A stretch of 64,000 nucleotides of DNA from Micromonospora pallida. Lineage in GTDB: Bacteria > Actinomycetota > Actinomycetes > Mycobacteriales > Micromonosporaceae. Positions 51,890-59,735 of the stretch are shown in pieces; the first letter of the stretch is position 1; every line of letters begins with the position of its first letter. The translations under genes were made by a program, and so were the position numbers. The DNA is taken from positions 930,001 through 994,000 of the forward strand of contig NZ_FMHW01000002.1 in assembly GCF_900090325.1 (NCBI RefSeq), written 5' to 3'. The notes under the pieces are model-generated. The model had not been told where the DNA came from. It saw only the letters and a list, made by a program, of their open reading frames with translations, and did no database searches.

Positions 51890-52312
51890 GTGATGACCAC
51901 GACGCCCGGCCAGGAACTGACCTGGCTGCTGTCCGCCCTGGTGGAACGGGTACCGCACACCCGGAGCGCACTGCTGCTGTCCTCCGACGGGCTGCCGCGG
52001 GCCGCCCACGGACTGACCGATGACAGCGCGGACCACCTGGCAGCGATCTCCTCCGGGCTGTTCTCCCTGACCCGCAGCGCTGGCGAGATGTTCGACGAAG
52101 GCTCCGGCGTGCGGCAGGTAGTGGCCGAGCTCGACGACACGCTGCTGTTCGTCACCGCCGCGGGTGAAGGTGCGGTACTGGCGGTACTGGCGGGCCGCCA
52201 GGCTGACGTCAGCGTCCTCGGCTACGAGATGTCGCAGATGGTCAAGAGCGTCCGGCCGTACCTGGCGACACCCACCCGCGGCACTGCCGTCCCGTCTCCC
52301 GCCGTGCGATGA
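51890..52312 (+). CDS. cvnB: Roadblock/LC7 protein (CvnB)
   Basis: The 140-residue protein matches roadblock/LC7 (MglB-like) proteins of conservons: LTWLLSALVERVPHTRSALL, LSSDGLPRAAHGLTDDSADH, LAAISSGLFSLTRSAGEMFD and VTAAGEGAVLAVLAGRQADV. CvnB probably acts as a GTPase-interacting regulator of CvnD. GTG 51890 has AAGGAG seven bases upstream; ATG 51893 is the alternative. Its stop overlaps the next start (ATGA). Confidence 0.9.
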   Translation: MMTTTPGQELTWLLSALVERVPHTRSALLLSSDGLPRAAHGLTDDSADHLAAISSGLFSLTRSAGEMFDEGSGVRQVVAELDDTLLFVTAAGEGAVLAVLAGRQADVSVLGYEMSQMVKSVRPYLATPTRGTAVPSPAVR

Positions 52313-52686
52313 GATTCGGCGGCGCGCATCAGGAGACGTGGGTCGACGAGGCGGCCGGGCGGCTGGTACGCCCCTACACGGTCAGCGCCGGGCGGACCCG
52401 ACCCACCACAGCAATGGACCTGCTGTCGTGGGTCGTCGCCACCGGCGTACGGCCGCGCGGGCGGTTGGAGCCGGACCACGACGTGGCCTTGGGCCTGTGC
52501 GGCGAGGCGACCACGGTCGCCGAGGTGGCCGCCCGGATGAGACTCCCAGCCGCGGTCACGAAGGTGGTGCTGTCGGACCTGGTAGCGGTCGGCGCGGTAC
52601 GCACCCGTCCACCCAGCCCGGTCGCCGACCCGACCGACCGATCGATCCTGGAGAGGCTCCTTGTCGGCCTACAGCAACGACTCTGA
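52309..52686 (+). CDS. cvnC: DUF742 protein (CvnC)
   Basis: The 125-residue DUF742 protein starts with acidic residues (MRFGGAHQETWVDEAAGRLV), contains RPYTVSAGRTRPTTAMDLLS and a winged-helix-like C-terminal half (HDVALGLCGEATTVAEVAAR). DUF742 proteins are the fixed third component of conservons; their biochemical role is unclear. It overlaps CvnB by 4 bp and CvnD by 26 bp. Confidence 0.9.
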   Translation: MRFGGAHQETWVDEAAGRLVRPYTVSAGRTRPTTAMDLLSWVVATGVRPRGRLEPDHDVALGLCGEATTVAEVAARMRLPAAVTKVVLSDLVAVGAVRTRPPSPVADPTDRSILERLLVGLQQRL

Positions 52687-53278
52687 CCGCACGCCGAACG
52701 CGCTCAAGGTGCTGGTCGCTGGCGGGTTCGGAGTCGGGAAGACCACCTTCATCACGGCGACGAGCGAGATCCCGCCGCTGCGCACCGAGGAACTCCTCAC
52801 CGCGGCCAGCGTCGGCACCGACGACCTCGCCGGAGTGGAAGCCAAGACAACCACCACCGTGGCGCTGGACTTCGGCCGCATCACTATCGACTGCGAGAAC
52901 GTCCTGTATCTGTTTGGCACACCGGGGCAGGACCGGTTCTGGTTCCTGTGGGACGAACTGTGCCAGGGCGCGCTCGGCGCGGTGGTGCTGGTCGACACCC
53001 GCCGCCTGCCGGACTGCTTCGCCGCCGTGGACTTTTTCGAGTCCCGCCGCCTCCGGTTCCTGGTCGCCGTCAACGAGTTCGACGGTGCCTACCGATACGA
53101 CCCTCAGGAGGTACGCGCAGCCCTGGGACTGCGGCCCGAGGTGCCGGTCGTGACGTGCGACGCCCGCCACCAACGATCCGCCACCGCCGTCCTGGCGACG
53201 CTCGTGCAGCACCTGCTCACCCAACCCCCTCCCACACCCTTGAGCTTCGATCCGATAGAGGCAGGCAGCCCAGCATGA
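52661..53278 (+). CDS. cvnD: Conservon GTPase (CvnD)
   Basis: The 205-residue protein shows VAGGFGVGKTTFITATSEIP (P-loop), KTTTTVALDFGRITIDCENV, LYLFGTPGQDRFWFLWDELC and FLVAVNEFDGAYR, as in MglA/Cvn-type Ras-like GTPases. It starts at TTG 52661 inside the previous gene, the only start giving the usual N-terminus, with GAGAGG upstream. It is the likely output switch of the complex and a paralogue of the orphan GTPase at 45.6 kb. Confidence 0.9.
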   Translation: MSAYSNDSDRTPNALKVLVAGGFGVGKTTFITATSEIPPLRTEELLTAASVGTDDLAGVEAKTTTTVALDFGRITIDCENVLYLFGTPGQDRFWFLWDELCQGALGAVVLVDTRRLPDCFAAVDFFESRRLRFLVAVNEFDGAYRYDPQEVRAALGLRPEVPVVTCDARHQRSATAVLATLVQHLLTQPPPTPLSFDPIEAGSPA

Positions 53279-53835
53279 TCAACGACAGCTACGAACCCCG
53301 ACTCCTCACCCCGCCCGACCTGCAGGCGCCGCAGCGGCTACACCGGCTGCAGGCCCTCCGACTCGGACGGCCGGAGCCGGAGTTCGACGACTTTGCCCAC
53401 AAGCTGGCGCAGACCACCGACATGCCCTGGGCGATGGTGAACTTCCTCGACGAGCACGGACAGTTCTTCGCCGGCCTTTACACCACCCCGACCACCCAGC
53501 CAGGGGTGTCCGCACCCGTTACCCCAATCGAACCCGGCCGCCGCATGTCACGAGACCAGGGCTTCTGCCCACACGTCGTCGCCCGACGCCGCGCGCTGGT
53601 CCTCGAAGACGTCTGCGCCTGGCCACGGTTCGCCGGCAACCCCGTCGTCGACCAACTCGGCATCCGCACCTACATGGGCGCCCCACTGATCGACCACACC
53701 GGCACCGCCCTCGGAACGATCTGCGTCGTCGGCCCCGAACCCCGCGCCTGGGGCCAGAAAGGGCTCACCACCATCAAGACCCTGGCGGCCGAACTGTCAG
53801 CCCTTATCAACCAGCGGGAACACCGCCCCGGCTAA
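53275..53835 (+). CDS. GAF-domain protein of the conservon operon
   Basis: The 186-residue protein is a single GAF domain: an N-terminal helix (LHRLQALRLGRPEPEFDDFA), MPWAMVNFLDEHGQFFAGLY, FCPHVVARRRALVLEDVCAW and YMGAPLIDHTGTALGTICVV. GAF proteins in conservons may sense a small ligand or interact with CvnA. The start overlaps the CvnD stop (ATGA), so the five genes form one unit. No cysteine for heme or bilin attachment is obvious apart from FCPHVV. Confidence 0.85.
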   Translation: MINDSYEPRLLTPPDLQAPQRLHRLQALRLGRPEPEFDDFAHKLAQTTDMPWAMVNFLDEHGQFFAGLYTTPTTQPGVSAPVTPIEPGRRMSRDQGFCPHVVARRRALVLEDVCAWPRFAGNPVVDQLGIRTYMGAPLIDHTGTALGTICVVGPEPRAWGQKGLTTIKTLAAELSALINQREHRPG

Positions 53836-54030
53836 CAACCCGGGGCGTGCCCGACAGCCTCCCGCCGCGCCACCGACCCCAGGCACCTTGGACCTTCCCG
53901 CGTTGCCTCGCCGCCCAGGTCGGCAGCTCACTTTCCAGGAACTGCTGGTGACAGCACCTCCACCACGGCCCGACCTTGCGGCGCAACTACCACCAGACGG
54001 CACCGTGGGCGACTCACGAGGAGACCCGGC

Positions 54031-55245
54031 ATGACCGACGGCTACCACCTCACCCCCCGCCACACGCACCTGCGGAACACCGTCCGCGTGTTCGCCGAGA
54101 CCGAGGTCCGCCCCCACATCCCGGAGCTGGAGGCGTCTCGGAGCGTGGCGTACGACCTGTCCCGGCAGATTGCCTGCCAAGGGTGGCTCGGCGTCACGAT
54201 CGACCCCACCCACGGCGGACTCGGACTCGGCCACCTCGCCAAAACGATCATCATCGAGGAACTGTCCCGCGTCTCGGCCGCCATGGGCGCCATGCTCCAA
54301 GCATCCCAACTCGGCGCCGCGAAGATCATCCACTTCGGCAACGACGAGCAGAAACAGACCTGGCTACCCGCCATCGCCGCCGGCACCTGCCTGCCCACCA
54401 TCGCCGTCACCGAACCCGGATCCGGCAGCCACGTCCTCGGCATCACCACCACCGCCGTCCCCGACGGCGACCACTACCTCATCAACGGCACGAAAACCTT
54501 CGTCGGCAACAGCCACATCGCCGACCTCCACGGCGTCGTCGCACGCACCAGCCCCGGCACCCGCGGACTATCCGCCTTCCTCGTCGAAGCCGACCGACCC
54601 GGCGTACACCTCACTCCACACCAGCCGAGCATGGGCCTGCACGGCTTCAGCTTTGGCGAGGTGGCCTTCGACAACTGCCGCATCCCCGCAGCCAACCGGC
54701 TCGGCGCCGAAGGCGACGGCCTCGACGTGGCCTACTCCTCCAGCGTCCTGTACGGCAGACCCAACCTCGCCGCCGTCGCCCTCGGCATCCACCAAGCGAC
54801 CCTCGACACCACCATCGCCTACACGACCAACCAGCACCGCTACGGCAAACCACTGGCCGACCTGCCGACGATCAAACAACGGCTCGGCACCATGCAATCC
54901 CGGCTCATGACCGCCCGCCTGGCCGCCTACCACGCCGCACACCTACTCGACCACGGCCAACCCTGCGACGCCGAACTTATCAACGCCAAGCTCATCAATG
55001 CCGAATTCACGATCGACTCCGCCCGTACCGCCATGGAAATGCACGCCGCACACGGCCTCCACCCGGCGCAATCACCCATCGAACGCTACTTCCGCGACGC
55101 CCTACACATCTTCGCCCCCGCCGGCACCACCGACATCCAACTCCTACGACTGGCCGAACACGCCCTTGGCGCCACCCAACAGCCCTGGTCAACCCAGTTC
55201 AATGCCTCCATGGCCGGTCGACTCGAAACGAGCGTGGCGAGGTGA
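54031..55245 (+). CDS. Acyl-CoA dehydrogenase-like flavoprotein, catalytic Glu apparently absent
   Basis: The 404-residue protein has the acyl-CoA dehydrogenase fold: N-terminal helices (LRNTVRVFAETEVRPHIPEL), GWLGVTIDPTHGGLGLG, AVTEPGSGSHVLGITTTAVP, HYLINGTKTFVGNSHIADL and a C-terminal AMEMHAAHGLHPAQSPIERY. Where family members have YEGT with the catalytic Glu, this one reads FAPAGTTDIQLLRLAEHALG, and no alternative Glu is seen on the helix used by isovaleryl-type enzymes. It may oxidise poorly, or catalyse an unusual reaction. GAGGAGA precedes ATG 54031; it probably follows the conservon transcript. Confidence 0.8.
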   Translation: MTDGYHLTPRHTHLRNTVRVFAETEVRPHIPELEASRSVAYDLSRQIACQGWLGVTIDPTHGGLGLGHLAKTIIIEELSRVSAAMGAMLQASQLGAAKIIHFGNDEQKQTWLPAIAAGTCLPTIAVTEPGSGSHVLGITTTAVPDGDHYLINGTKTFVGNSHIADLHGVVARTSPGTRGLSAFLVEADRPGVHLTPHQPSMGLHGFSFGEVAFDNCRIPAANRLGAEGDGLDVAYSSSVLYGRPNLAAVALGIHQATLDTTIAYTTNQHRYGKPLADLPTIKQRLGTMQSRLMTARLAAYHAAHLLDHGQPCDAELINAKLINAEFTIDSARTAMEMHAAHGLHPAQSPIERYFRDALHIFAPAGTTDIQLLRLAEHALGATQQPWSTQFNASMAGRLETSVAR

Positions 55246-55702
55246 AACCCGTACGGCGGACAGGAACGAGAGAGGCGGACTGCGTGGCATGCTGACCCCC
55301 AAGCGTTATCCCCACCGAACAGCCCACAGACACCTTGCCCGTGTTGGCGGAGTTTCTCCACACGGCTCGGCTGCCCGTCGCTGCTGAGGCCACCGATTGC
55401 CACCGCCAGCTCTCACCAGCACGACGTAGCTCAGGCTTCGGCGTGGGGCGAGCACCGGCAGGTCCGGCGCGCCCTGCGGGAGCGCTTGTTCGTCTGCCTA
55501 CGGCGAGCGTGGTGGCCGTCCTGTTCGCGCTGTCCATGCTTGCCCGATGCCAGCCAGAGGCATGGGCGGACCCAATCGCGTCGAGCAGAAAAGCCGCGGT
55601 ATCGAGCGAGCCACTACTGACCGCAGTGCCGGAACTACTGCTCCATACGATTATGGATGTGTTGCAGTAAACCTTTCGGTCACCCCCGCCAGAGGAGGGT
55701 TG
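55246..55702. other. 457-bp intergenic region, no gene seen
   Basis: Open frames here are Arg/Pro/Ser-rich shadows without ribosome-binding sites. No 33-bp GTGTCG element and no convincing terminator were found. The base composition is lower in GC than the flanking genes towards the right end. Confidence 0.5.
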
Positions 55703-55939
55703 TCAGCCCGTTTCCTCCGAAACAGGCTGCCGGTACTGGTAGACCTCGACGTCGTCGAGTCTGTCCGTGAGGATATATACGTGCTCAACCGTGGGCACAG
55801 CGACATTGCTCGTCCCGAGGTAGAAGCCTGTTTGAGACAGCTTGACCACCGCCGACGGCCTGCCGTCGGCGGCGACCTCCACGAGCATCAGTCTCCCGTC
55901 GACCGGTCCACCCAGAAACCACGCCTCTACTGCCGCCAT
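55703..55939 (-). CDS. Hypothetical protein, 78 aa
   Basis: A compact beta-rich protein: MAAVEAWFLGGPVDGRLMLV, then GFYLGTSNVAVPTVEHVYIL and DRLDDVEVYQYRQP. The WFLGGPxDGR opening is seen in small actinobacterial proteins of unknown role. It is divergent from the Mrr-like gene. The start at ATG 55939 has no clear ribosome-binding site. Confidence 0.5.
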   Translation of the reverse strand: MAAVEAWFLGGPVDGRLMLVEVAADGRPSAVVKLSQTGFYLGTSNVAVPTVEHVYILTDRLDDVEVYQYRQPVSEETG

Positions 55940-56073
55940 CCGGCCATCATGCCGCGCCGCCCAGGCGGCAGGTCGTTCTTCACGCCGTGCCAGGCTGGGC
56001 TGCCGCCCCGGCAAACATCGCTTCTGCGCCGGACATGTCGACGGGAGACGGCCGAGATAGGAGGATGCACCGC

Positions 56074-57144
56074 ATGGCGCATGCGTGGGTGATTCGGTCT
56101 GGTAGGCATGGTGAGCGTGACCAGTGGGCTTTGCTCAACGGGTTCTCGGGCGGCGGATGGCGCGAGGTCCCTGACCTGAGCGCCTGCGCGAGCCGTGAGG
56201 ACGTTGCGAAGGTCGTTGAAGCGACGTGGCCGGGCGCGTCTGTGGGCAAGCGCCACAATTTTACCGGGCAACTGTGTGCTCTGCGGTTCCGCATCCATCC
56301 CAAGGATCTACTGGTTATGCCGCTGAAAACGACGAAGCAGATCGCCTTCGGGCGAGTGACCGGTGGCTACCAGTATCGTGCCGGCGAGGCGGAGGCCGAT
56401 CGGCGGCATGTCGTCACCGTCGACTGGCAACGTATCGACTTGCCACGCGCTGCGGTCAAGCAGGACCTGCTCTTTACCCTCGGCAGTGCCATGTCGATCT
56501 TCGCGCCGAGCAAGAACAACGCGGTTGCTCGGCTGGAGCACCTGCTTACTTACGGCACCGACCCCGGTAATGCCGCACTGAGCGGCACCACGCCAAAAAC
56601 CGCCGCGACTAGCCAGGCGAGCGATACCGCCGCACAGACAGATGTTGACGAGCCGGAGCTGGCAGCTGACATCGAACAGGTCGCCCTCGACCAGATCACC
56701 GCCCGCATCGCAGAGGAGTTCACCGGCCACGACCTGGCGACGCTCGTCACCGCGATCCTTACCGCCGAAGGCTTCCACTGCACACTGGCACCCCCCGGTC
56801 CGGACGGCGGCATCGACATCACTGCCGGACGCGGCCCGCTTGGTCTCGACAGTCCCCGCCTGCTCGCCCAGGTCAAGTCAGGCTCGCAGATCGGGGCGCC
56901 CACCGTCACTCAACTCCACGGCGTCATGACGACCCACGGCGCCGAGCAGGGCCTGCTCGTCGCATGGGGCGGACTGACGAAGCCCGCCCGAGACGCCCTG
57001 AAAAACCAGCACCTGCGGGTACGGGTGTGGGAGGCAGGCGACGTGGTCGAGGCAGTCCTGCGTACGTATGACCGGCTGCCGGAAGAGATCCGCGCCCAGG
57101 TACCACTGCGCAGGGTATGGATGCTCTCCGACGCTGGTCTCTGA
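56074..57144 (+). CDS. Mrr-like restriction endonuclease with N-terminal effector domain
   Basis: The 356-residue protein has an N-terminal domain of the type found in front of Mrr-like nucleases (HAWVIRSGRHGERDQWALLN, then QIAFGRVTGGYQYRAG) and a C-terminal Mrr catalytic domain: LVTAILTAEGFHCTLAPPGP, DGGIDITAGRGPLG and LLAQVKSGSQIGAP, giving the D...QxK active site. Mrr enzymes cut modified or foreign DNA. ATG 56074 has GGAGG nine bases upstream. It starts the defence-type run that continues to the right edge. Confidence 0.8.
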   Translation: MAHAWVIRSGRHGERDQWALLNGFSGGGWREVPDLSACASREDVAKVVEATWPGASVGKRHNFTGQLCALRFRIHPKDLLVMPLKTTKQIAFGRVTGGYQYRAGEAEADRRHVVTVDWQRIDLPRAAVKQDLLFTLGSAMSIFAPSKNNAVARLEHLLTYGTDPGNAALSGTTPKTAATSQASDTAAQTDVDEPELAADIEQVALDQITARIAEEFTGHDLATLVTAILTAEGFHCTLAPPGPDGGIDITAGRGPLGLDSPRLLAQVKSGSQIGAPTVTQLHGVMTTHGAEQGLLVAWGGLTKPARDALKNQHLRVRVWEAGDVVEAVLRTYDRLPEEIRAQVPLRRVWMLSDAGL

Positions 57145-57291
57145 CCTGGGCTGCCTGGAGTGTGTTGTTCGGCAGCACGCGGCAACCTATCGCAGTGCGA
57201 GCATGCCGGCTGCGGCAGCCCTTCGGCTCCACCGCGAGGTCCATCGGTCGGCTCTGCGCCTCGGCACTGTGCAGCTTCAAGGACGCGATCG

Positions 57292-58188
57292 ATGAACACG
57301 AGTAGTCCCGCGTACTACACTCCGGCCATGCGGGCCTTGCTCATCACCACTCTGACCGAGGTTGACAGCGATGAGCTACGGCACGTCGTGGACATCTCGG
57401 CTCGCGAGAACGTCCAACTCGTCCCGACCGGCGCTCTAGGGGCGGGCGCCTACTTGGCCGCAAGTATCGAACCGGAGGCTCGTGCTGCGATCGCTATCTT
57501 GCCCAAGCGGTCCGCAGAGCATCCAGGATGGTCGGCGATAATGGTCGAGGTGGGCATTTGCCTCGGAATGGCGATCCCTCTGTTGCTAATCGTGGATCCG
57601 AGTGAAAAGCTGCCTCCGGCGCTCGCCCCAGTGCGGCACGCGCGGGCCAGGCTAGATGACATAGACTCATTGCGTCTCCACATCGGGATGTTCTTGCGCG
57701 GCGCCCGGCAGGTGTCCCAGGCGGCCGGAAGTCGCCCCACGCGGCACACCGATACGGTGACGACCCATGTTGAAACATCCGACTCTTGGACCTTTGCTGG
57801 CCACAAACTCCAGTCAGATGTCGCCGCTCTATTGAGCAGTTCCGGAGCGCTACTCGGTGCCGCCGTAGTTGGTGATCAACCCGGAGTCGATCTGGCGTTC
57901 GCTGTCGATATCCAGCGCGTTCCCACGACCGTCGTTGTGGAAGTGAAGCCTTTCAGTGGCCACTGGGCACCGACATCGGCTATCCAGCAACTCTCCCGGC
58001 ACATCGAGGAAACTGGCGCTGACCTTGGCCTCTTGATCACTGACAAGTCCCCTGCCGGACCGCTTGTGCGTCAGGCCCCTGCGAACATCCTCGTCTACTC
58101 GCTCGAAGACCTTAGTGAGGCGTTGCGGACGACCGGGCTAGAGCGGCTGCTCCGCGAAGCGCGCAACCGAGTGGTTCACGGTGTGTGA
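57292..58188 (+). CDS. Two-domain protein: TIR/deoxyribosyltransferase-like plus PD-(D/E)XK nuclease
   Basis: The N-terminal 130 residues (MRALLITTLTEVDSDELRHV; AAIAILPKRSAEHPGWSAIM, VEVGICLGMAIPLLLIVDPS) resemble TIR-like or nucleoside-deoxyribosyltransferase-like nucleotide-binding folds. The C-terminal part has GVDLAFAVDIQRVPTTVVVE and VKPFSGHW, which fits a PD-(D/E)XK nuclease (D...ExK). Such pairings of nucleotide-sensing and nuclease domains occur in anti-phage systems, but this assignment is by pattern. Codon use is less GC-biased than the window average. AAGGACG precedes ATG 57292. Confidence 0.6.
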   Translation: MNTSSPAYYTPAMRALLITTLTEVDSDELRHVVDISARENVQLVPTGALGAGAYLAASIEPEARAAIAILPKRSAEHPGWSAIMVEVGICLGMAIPLLLIVDPSEKLPPALAPVRHARARLDDIDSLRLHIGMFLRGARQVSQAAGSRPTRHTDTVTTHVETSDSWTFAGHKLQSDVAALLSSSGALLGAAVVGDQPGVDLAFAVDIQRVPTTVVVEVKPFSGHWAPTSAIQQLSRHIEETGADLGLLITDKSPAGPLVRQAPANILVYSLEDLSEALRTTGLERLLREARNRVVHGV

Positions 58189-58191
58189 GAC

Positions 58192-58731
58192 GTGGATTCG
58201 AGCTCGATCAAGAACCTGCTAGAGGCGGCGGCCGAAGCGCCACACAGTCAGGCCAAGGGCAAGGCGTATGAGGACCTGATCGCCTACCTGTTCGAAGCGG
58301 TGCCCGGCTGTATTGTGGACCGCGATATTACCAACGTTTTTGGAACCGAGCAGATCGACCTAGCGGTCGGTAACATCCATGAAGTTGGCGGATTGCGCCT
58401 GTTCCCCCCGGTTTTCCTGGTGGAGTGCAAGAACTGGGATGAACCCGTCGACAGCCAGGCAGTTGGCTACTTCTTCAACATCCTTGCAAGTCGATCACTC
58501 GAACTAGGTGTACTCATCGCCGCCAACGGGGTTACCGGAGACCTCACCAAAGGCCTTCATGCTCACGCTCTCGGGCTGGGCGCAGCCTCACGTGGGATCA
58601 AGATGATCGTGGTAACAACCAGGGATCTTTCCCGCGTTGAGAAGCTATCCGACTTCATTGAACTCTTTCACCGTCGGTATCTTCGGGCCTGCGCAACTGG
58701 GCAGCTAGGCGCCCCCGGACCCGAGGACTAA
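58192..58731 (+). CDS. PD-(D/E)XK nuclease-like protein, 179 aa
   Basis: A small restriction-endonuclease-like domain: KGKAYEDLIAYLFEAVPGC, VFGTEQIDLAVGNIHEVGG and PPVFLVECKNWDEPVDSQA supply Glu, Asp and ECK residues of the fold. It starts with GTG three bases after the previous stop, so the two nuclease genes are co-translated. It may be the partner or regulator of the preceding protein. Confidence 0.7.
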   Translation: MDSSSIKNLLEAAAEAPHSQAKGKAYEDLIAYLFEAVPGCIVDRDITNVFGTEQIDLAVGNIHEVGGLRLFPPVFLVECKNWDEPVDSQAVGYFFNILASRSLELGVLIAANGVTGDLTKGLHAHALGLGAASRGIKMIVVTTRDLSRVEKLSDFIELFHRRYLRACATGQLGAPGPED

Positions 58732-59024
58732 TTGATCTCGGCTGCCGCCGGGTTGGGCCCTATTCGCATGTAATGAACGTGTTGCGGCGACATTGCCGAG
58801 AAGATTCATCGAGGGCGGAGAGGTGTTGTAGTGGCGCTGGCCGGATTGGTCATCGGCGGACTGATTGCGATGTGCTGTTGACGACCGGTTTTAACTAATG
58901 CACCACAGTGGCGGGCAATTGAGGTCGGGGGCGTGGGCTGGCAGGCGGATCGCGGTCACCCAGGCCCGGCCGCCATCCGCGCGCCGAATATGCCAAAACA
59001 GGCAGATTGGTGCGCTTCGGCTCG
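58732..59024. other. 293-bp gap between convergent defence genes
   Basis: A 16-codon frame from GTG 58831 (MALAGLVIGGLIAMCC) follows GGCGGAGAGG and could be a tiny hydrophobic peptide, but it is too short to call. Otherwise AT-richer spacer sequence between the convergently transcribed nuclease and drmC genes. Confidence 0.35.
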
Positions 59025-59735
59025 TCATCTGACTTGTTCATAGAGGATGCCGTGTTTGCTCCGCATGAGGGTCTCGATCGATGTGGCGAGGTTGGTGTCG
59101 TGTGCCAGCAGCCCCAGTTCGATGTTGTTGGTCTCGGCGCTGTAGGAGAAGTTTGCGCTGGTCAGCAATATGACCGCGCGGTCGACGACGATGAACTTGG
59201 CATGGCTGACTAGCGGATGGCGGCCTCCGGGTGGGGTGAGCGTCCGGAATACGGTCGCCTTAGGCAGGTGTGCCGCGACGGCGGCCGGGGAGCCGGCGTG
59301 GGCGTCGAGGTACACCGTGACGCTCAGGCCGGGGCGTGCTGCGGCGTTCTTCAGGGCGGGCCACATCCCTGAGTGCGGGGTGAAGTTGAAGCTTGAGCAG
59401 ACGATCGACATGCGTGCGTCGTCGATGATGCGTTGGGCTTCGCTGGTGAGGCGGCCGGTGGTGGCCTCGACGCCGGGCATGGTCCAGACAGGGGTGATGG
59501 CGGTCCGGACCGCTCGTGCACCGGCGATGGCTCGGAGCACGGCGACCGAGTTGTCCCGGTGCTCCACGCCGACTTTGGCTGCGGTGAGCAGGCGTTTGAC
59601 CTCGCTGCGGCGGGCGGCGTGTACCTCTTTCAGTGCTTGGCCGGTGGTGCCGCCGGCTTGTAGCACGGTGGCGAGTCGTTGTGCTTCGTAGGCGGTCAGG
59701 AAGGCGCCGAGCTCGGTGTGGGGGTCAGTAGACAT
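59025..59735 (-). CDS. drmC: DISARM phospholipase-D-like protein DrmC
   Basis: The 236-residue protein has one phospholipase-D motif, SHAKFIVVDRAVILLTSANF (HxK-x4-D), followed by SAETNNIELGLLAHD, after a helical N-terminus (FLTAYEAQRLATVLQAGGTT). DrmC is one of the three core DISARM genes, the least essential in tested systems. Its ATG at 59735 overlaps the end of drmB by 11 bp, so they are coupled. Confidence 0.85.
   Translation of the reverse strand: MSTDPHTELGAFLTAYEAQRLATVLQAGGTTGQALKEVHAARRSEVKRLLTAAKVGVEHRDNSVAVLRAIAGARAVRTAITPVWTMPGVEATTGRLTSEAQRIIDDARMSIVCSSFNFTPHSGMWPALKNAAARPGLSVTVYLDAHAGSPAAVAAHLPKATVFRTLTPPGGRHPLVSHAKFIVVDRAVILLTSANFSYSAETNNIELGLLAHDTNLATSIETLMRSKHGILYEQVR

Noticed and set aside
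55199-55537. Minus-strand frame of 112 codons after the acyl-CoA dehydrogenase gene
   Set aside because: Low-complexity Arg/Ala/Ser composition, no ribosome-binding site, and it overlaps the end of a well-supported gene.
58831-58881. Tiny frame MALAGLVIGGLIAMCC
   Set aside because: Only 16 codons; a plausible ribosome-binding site is present but nothing else supports expression.
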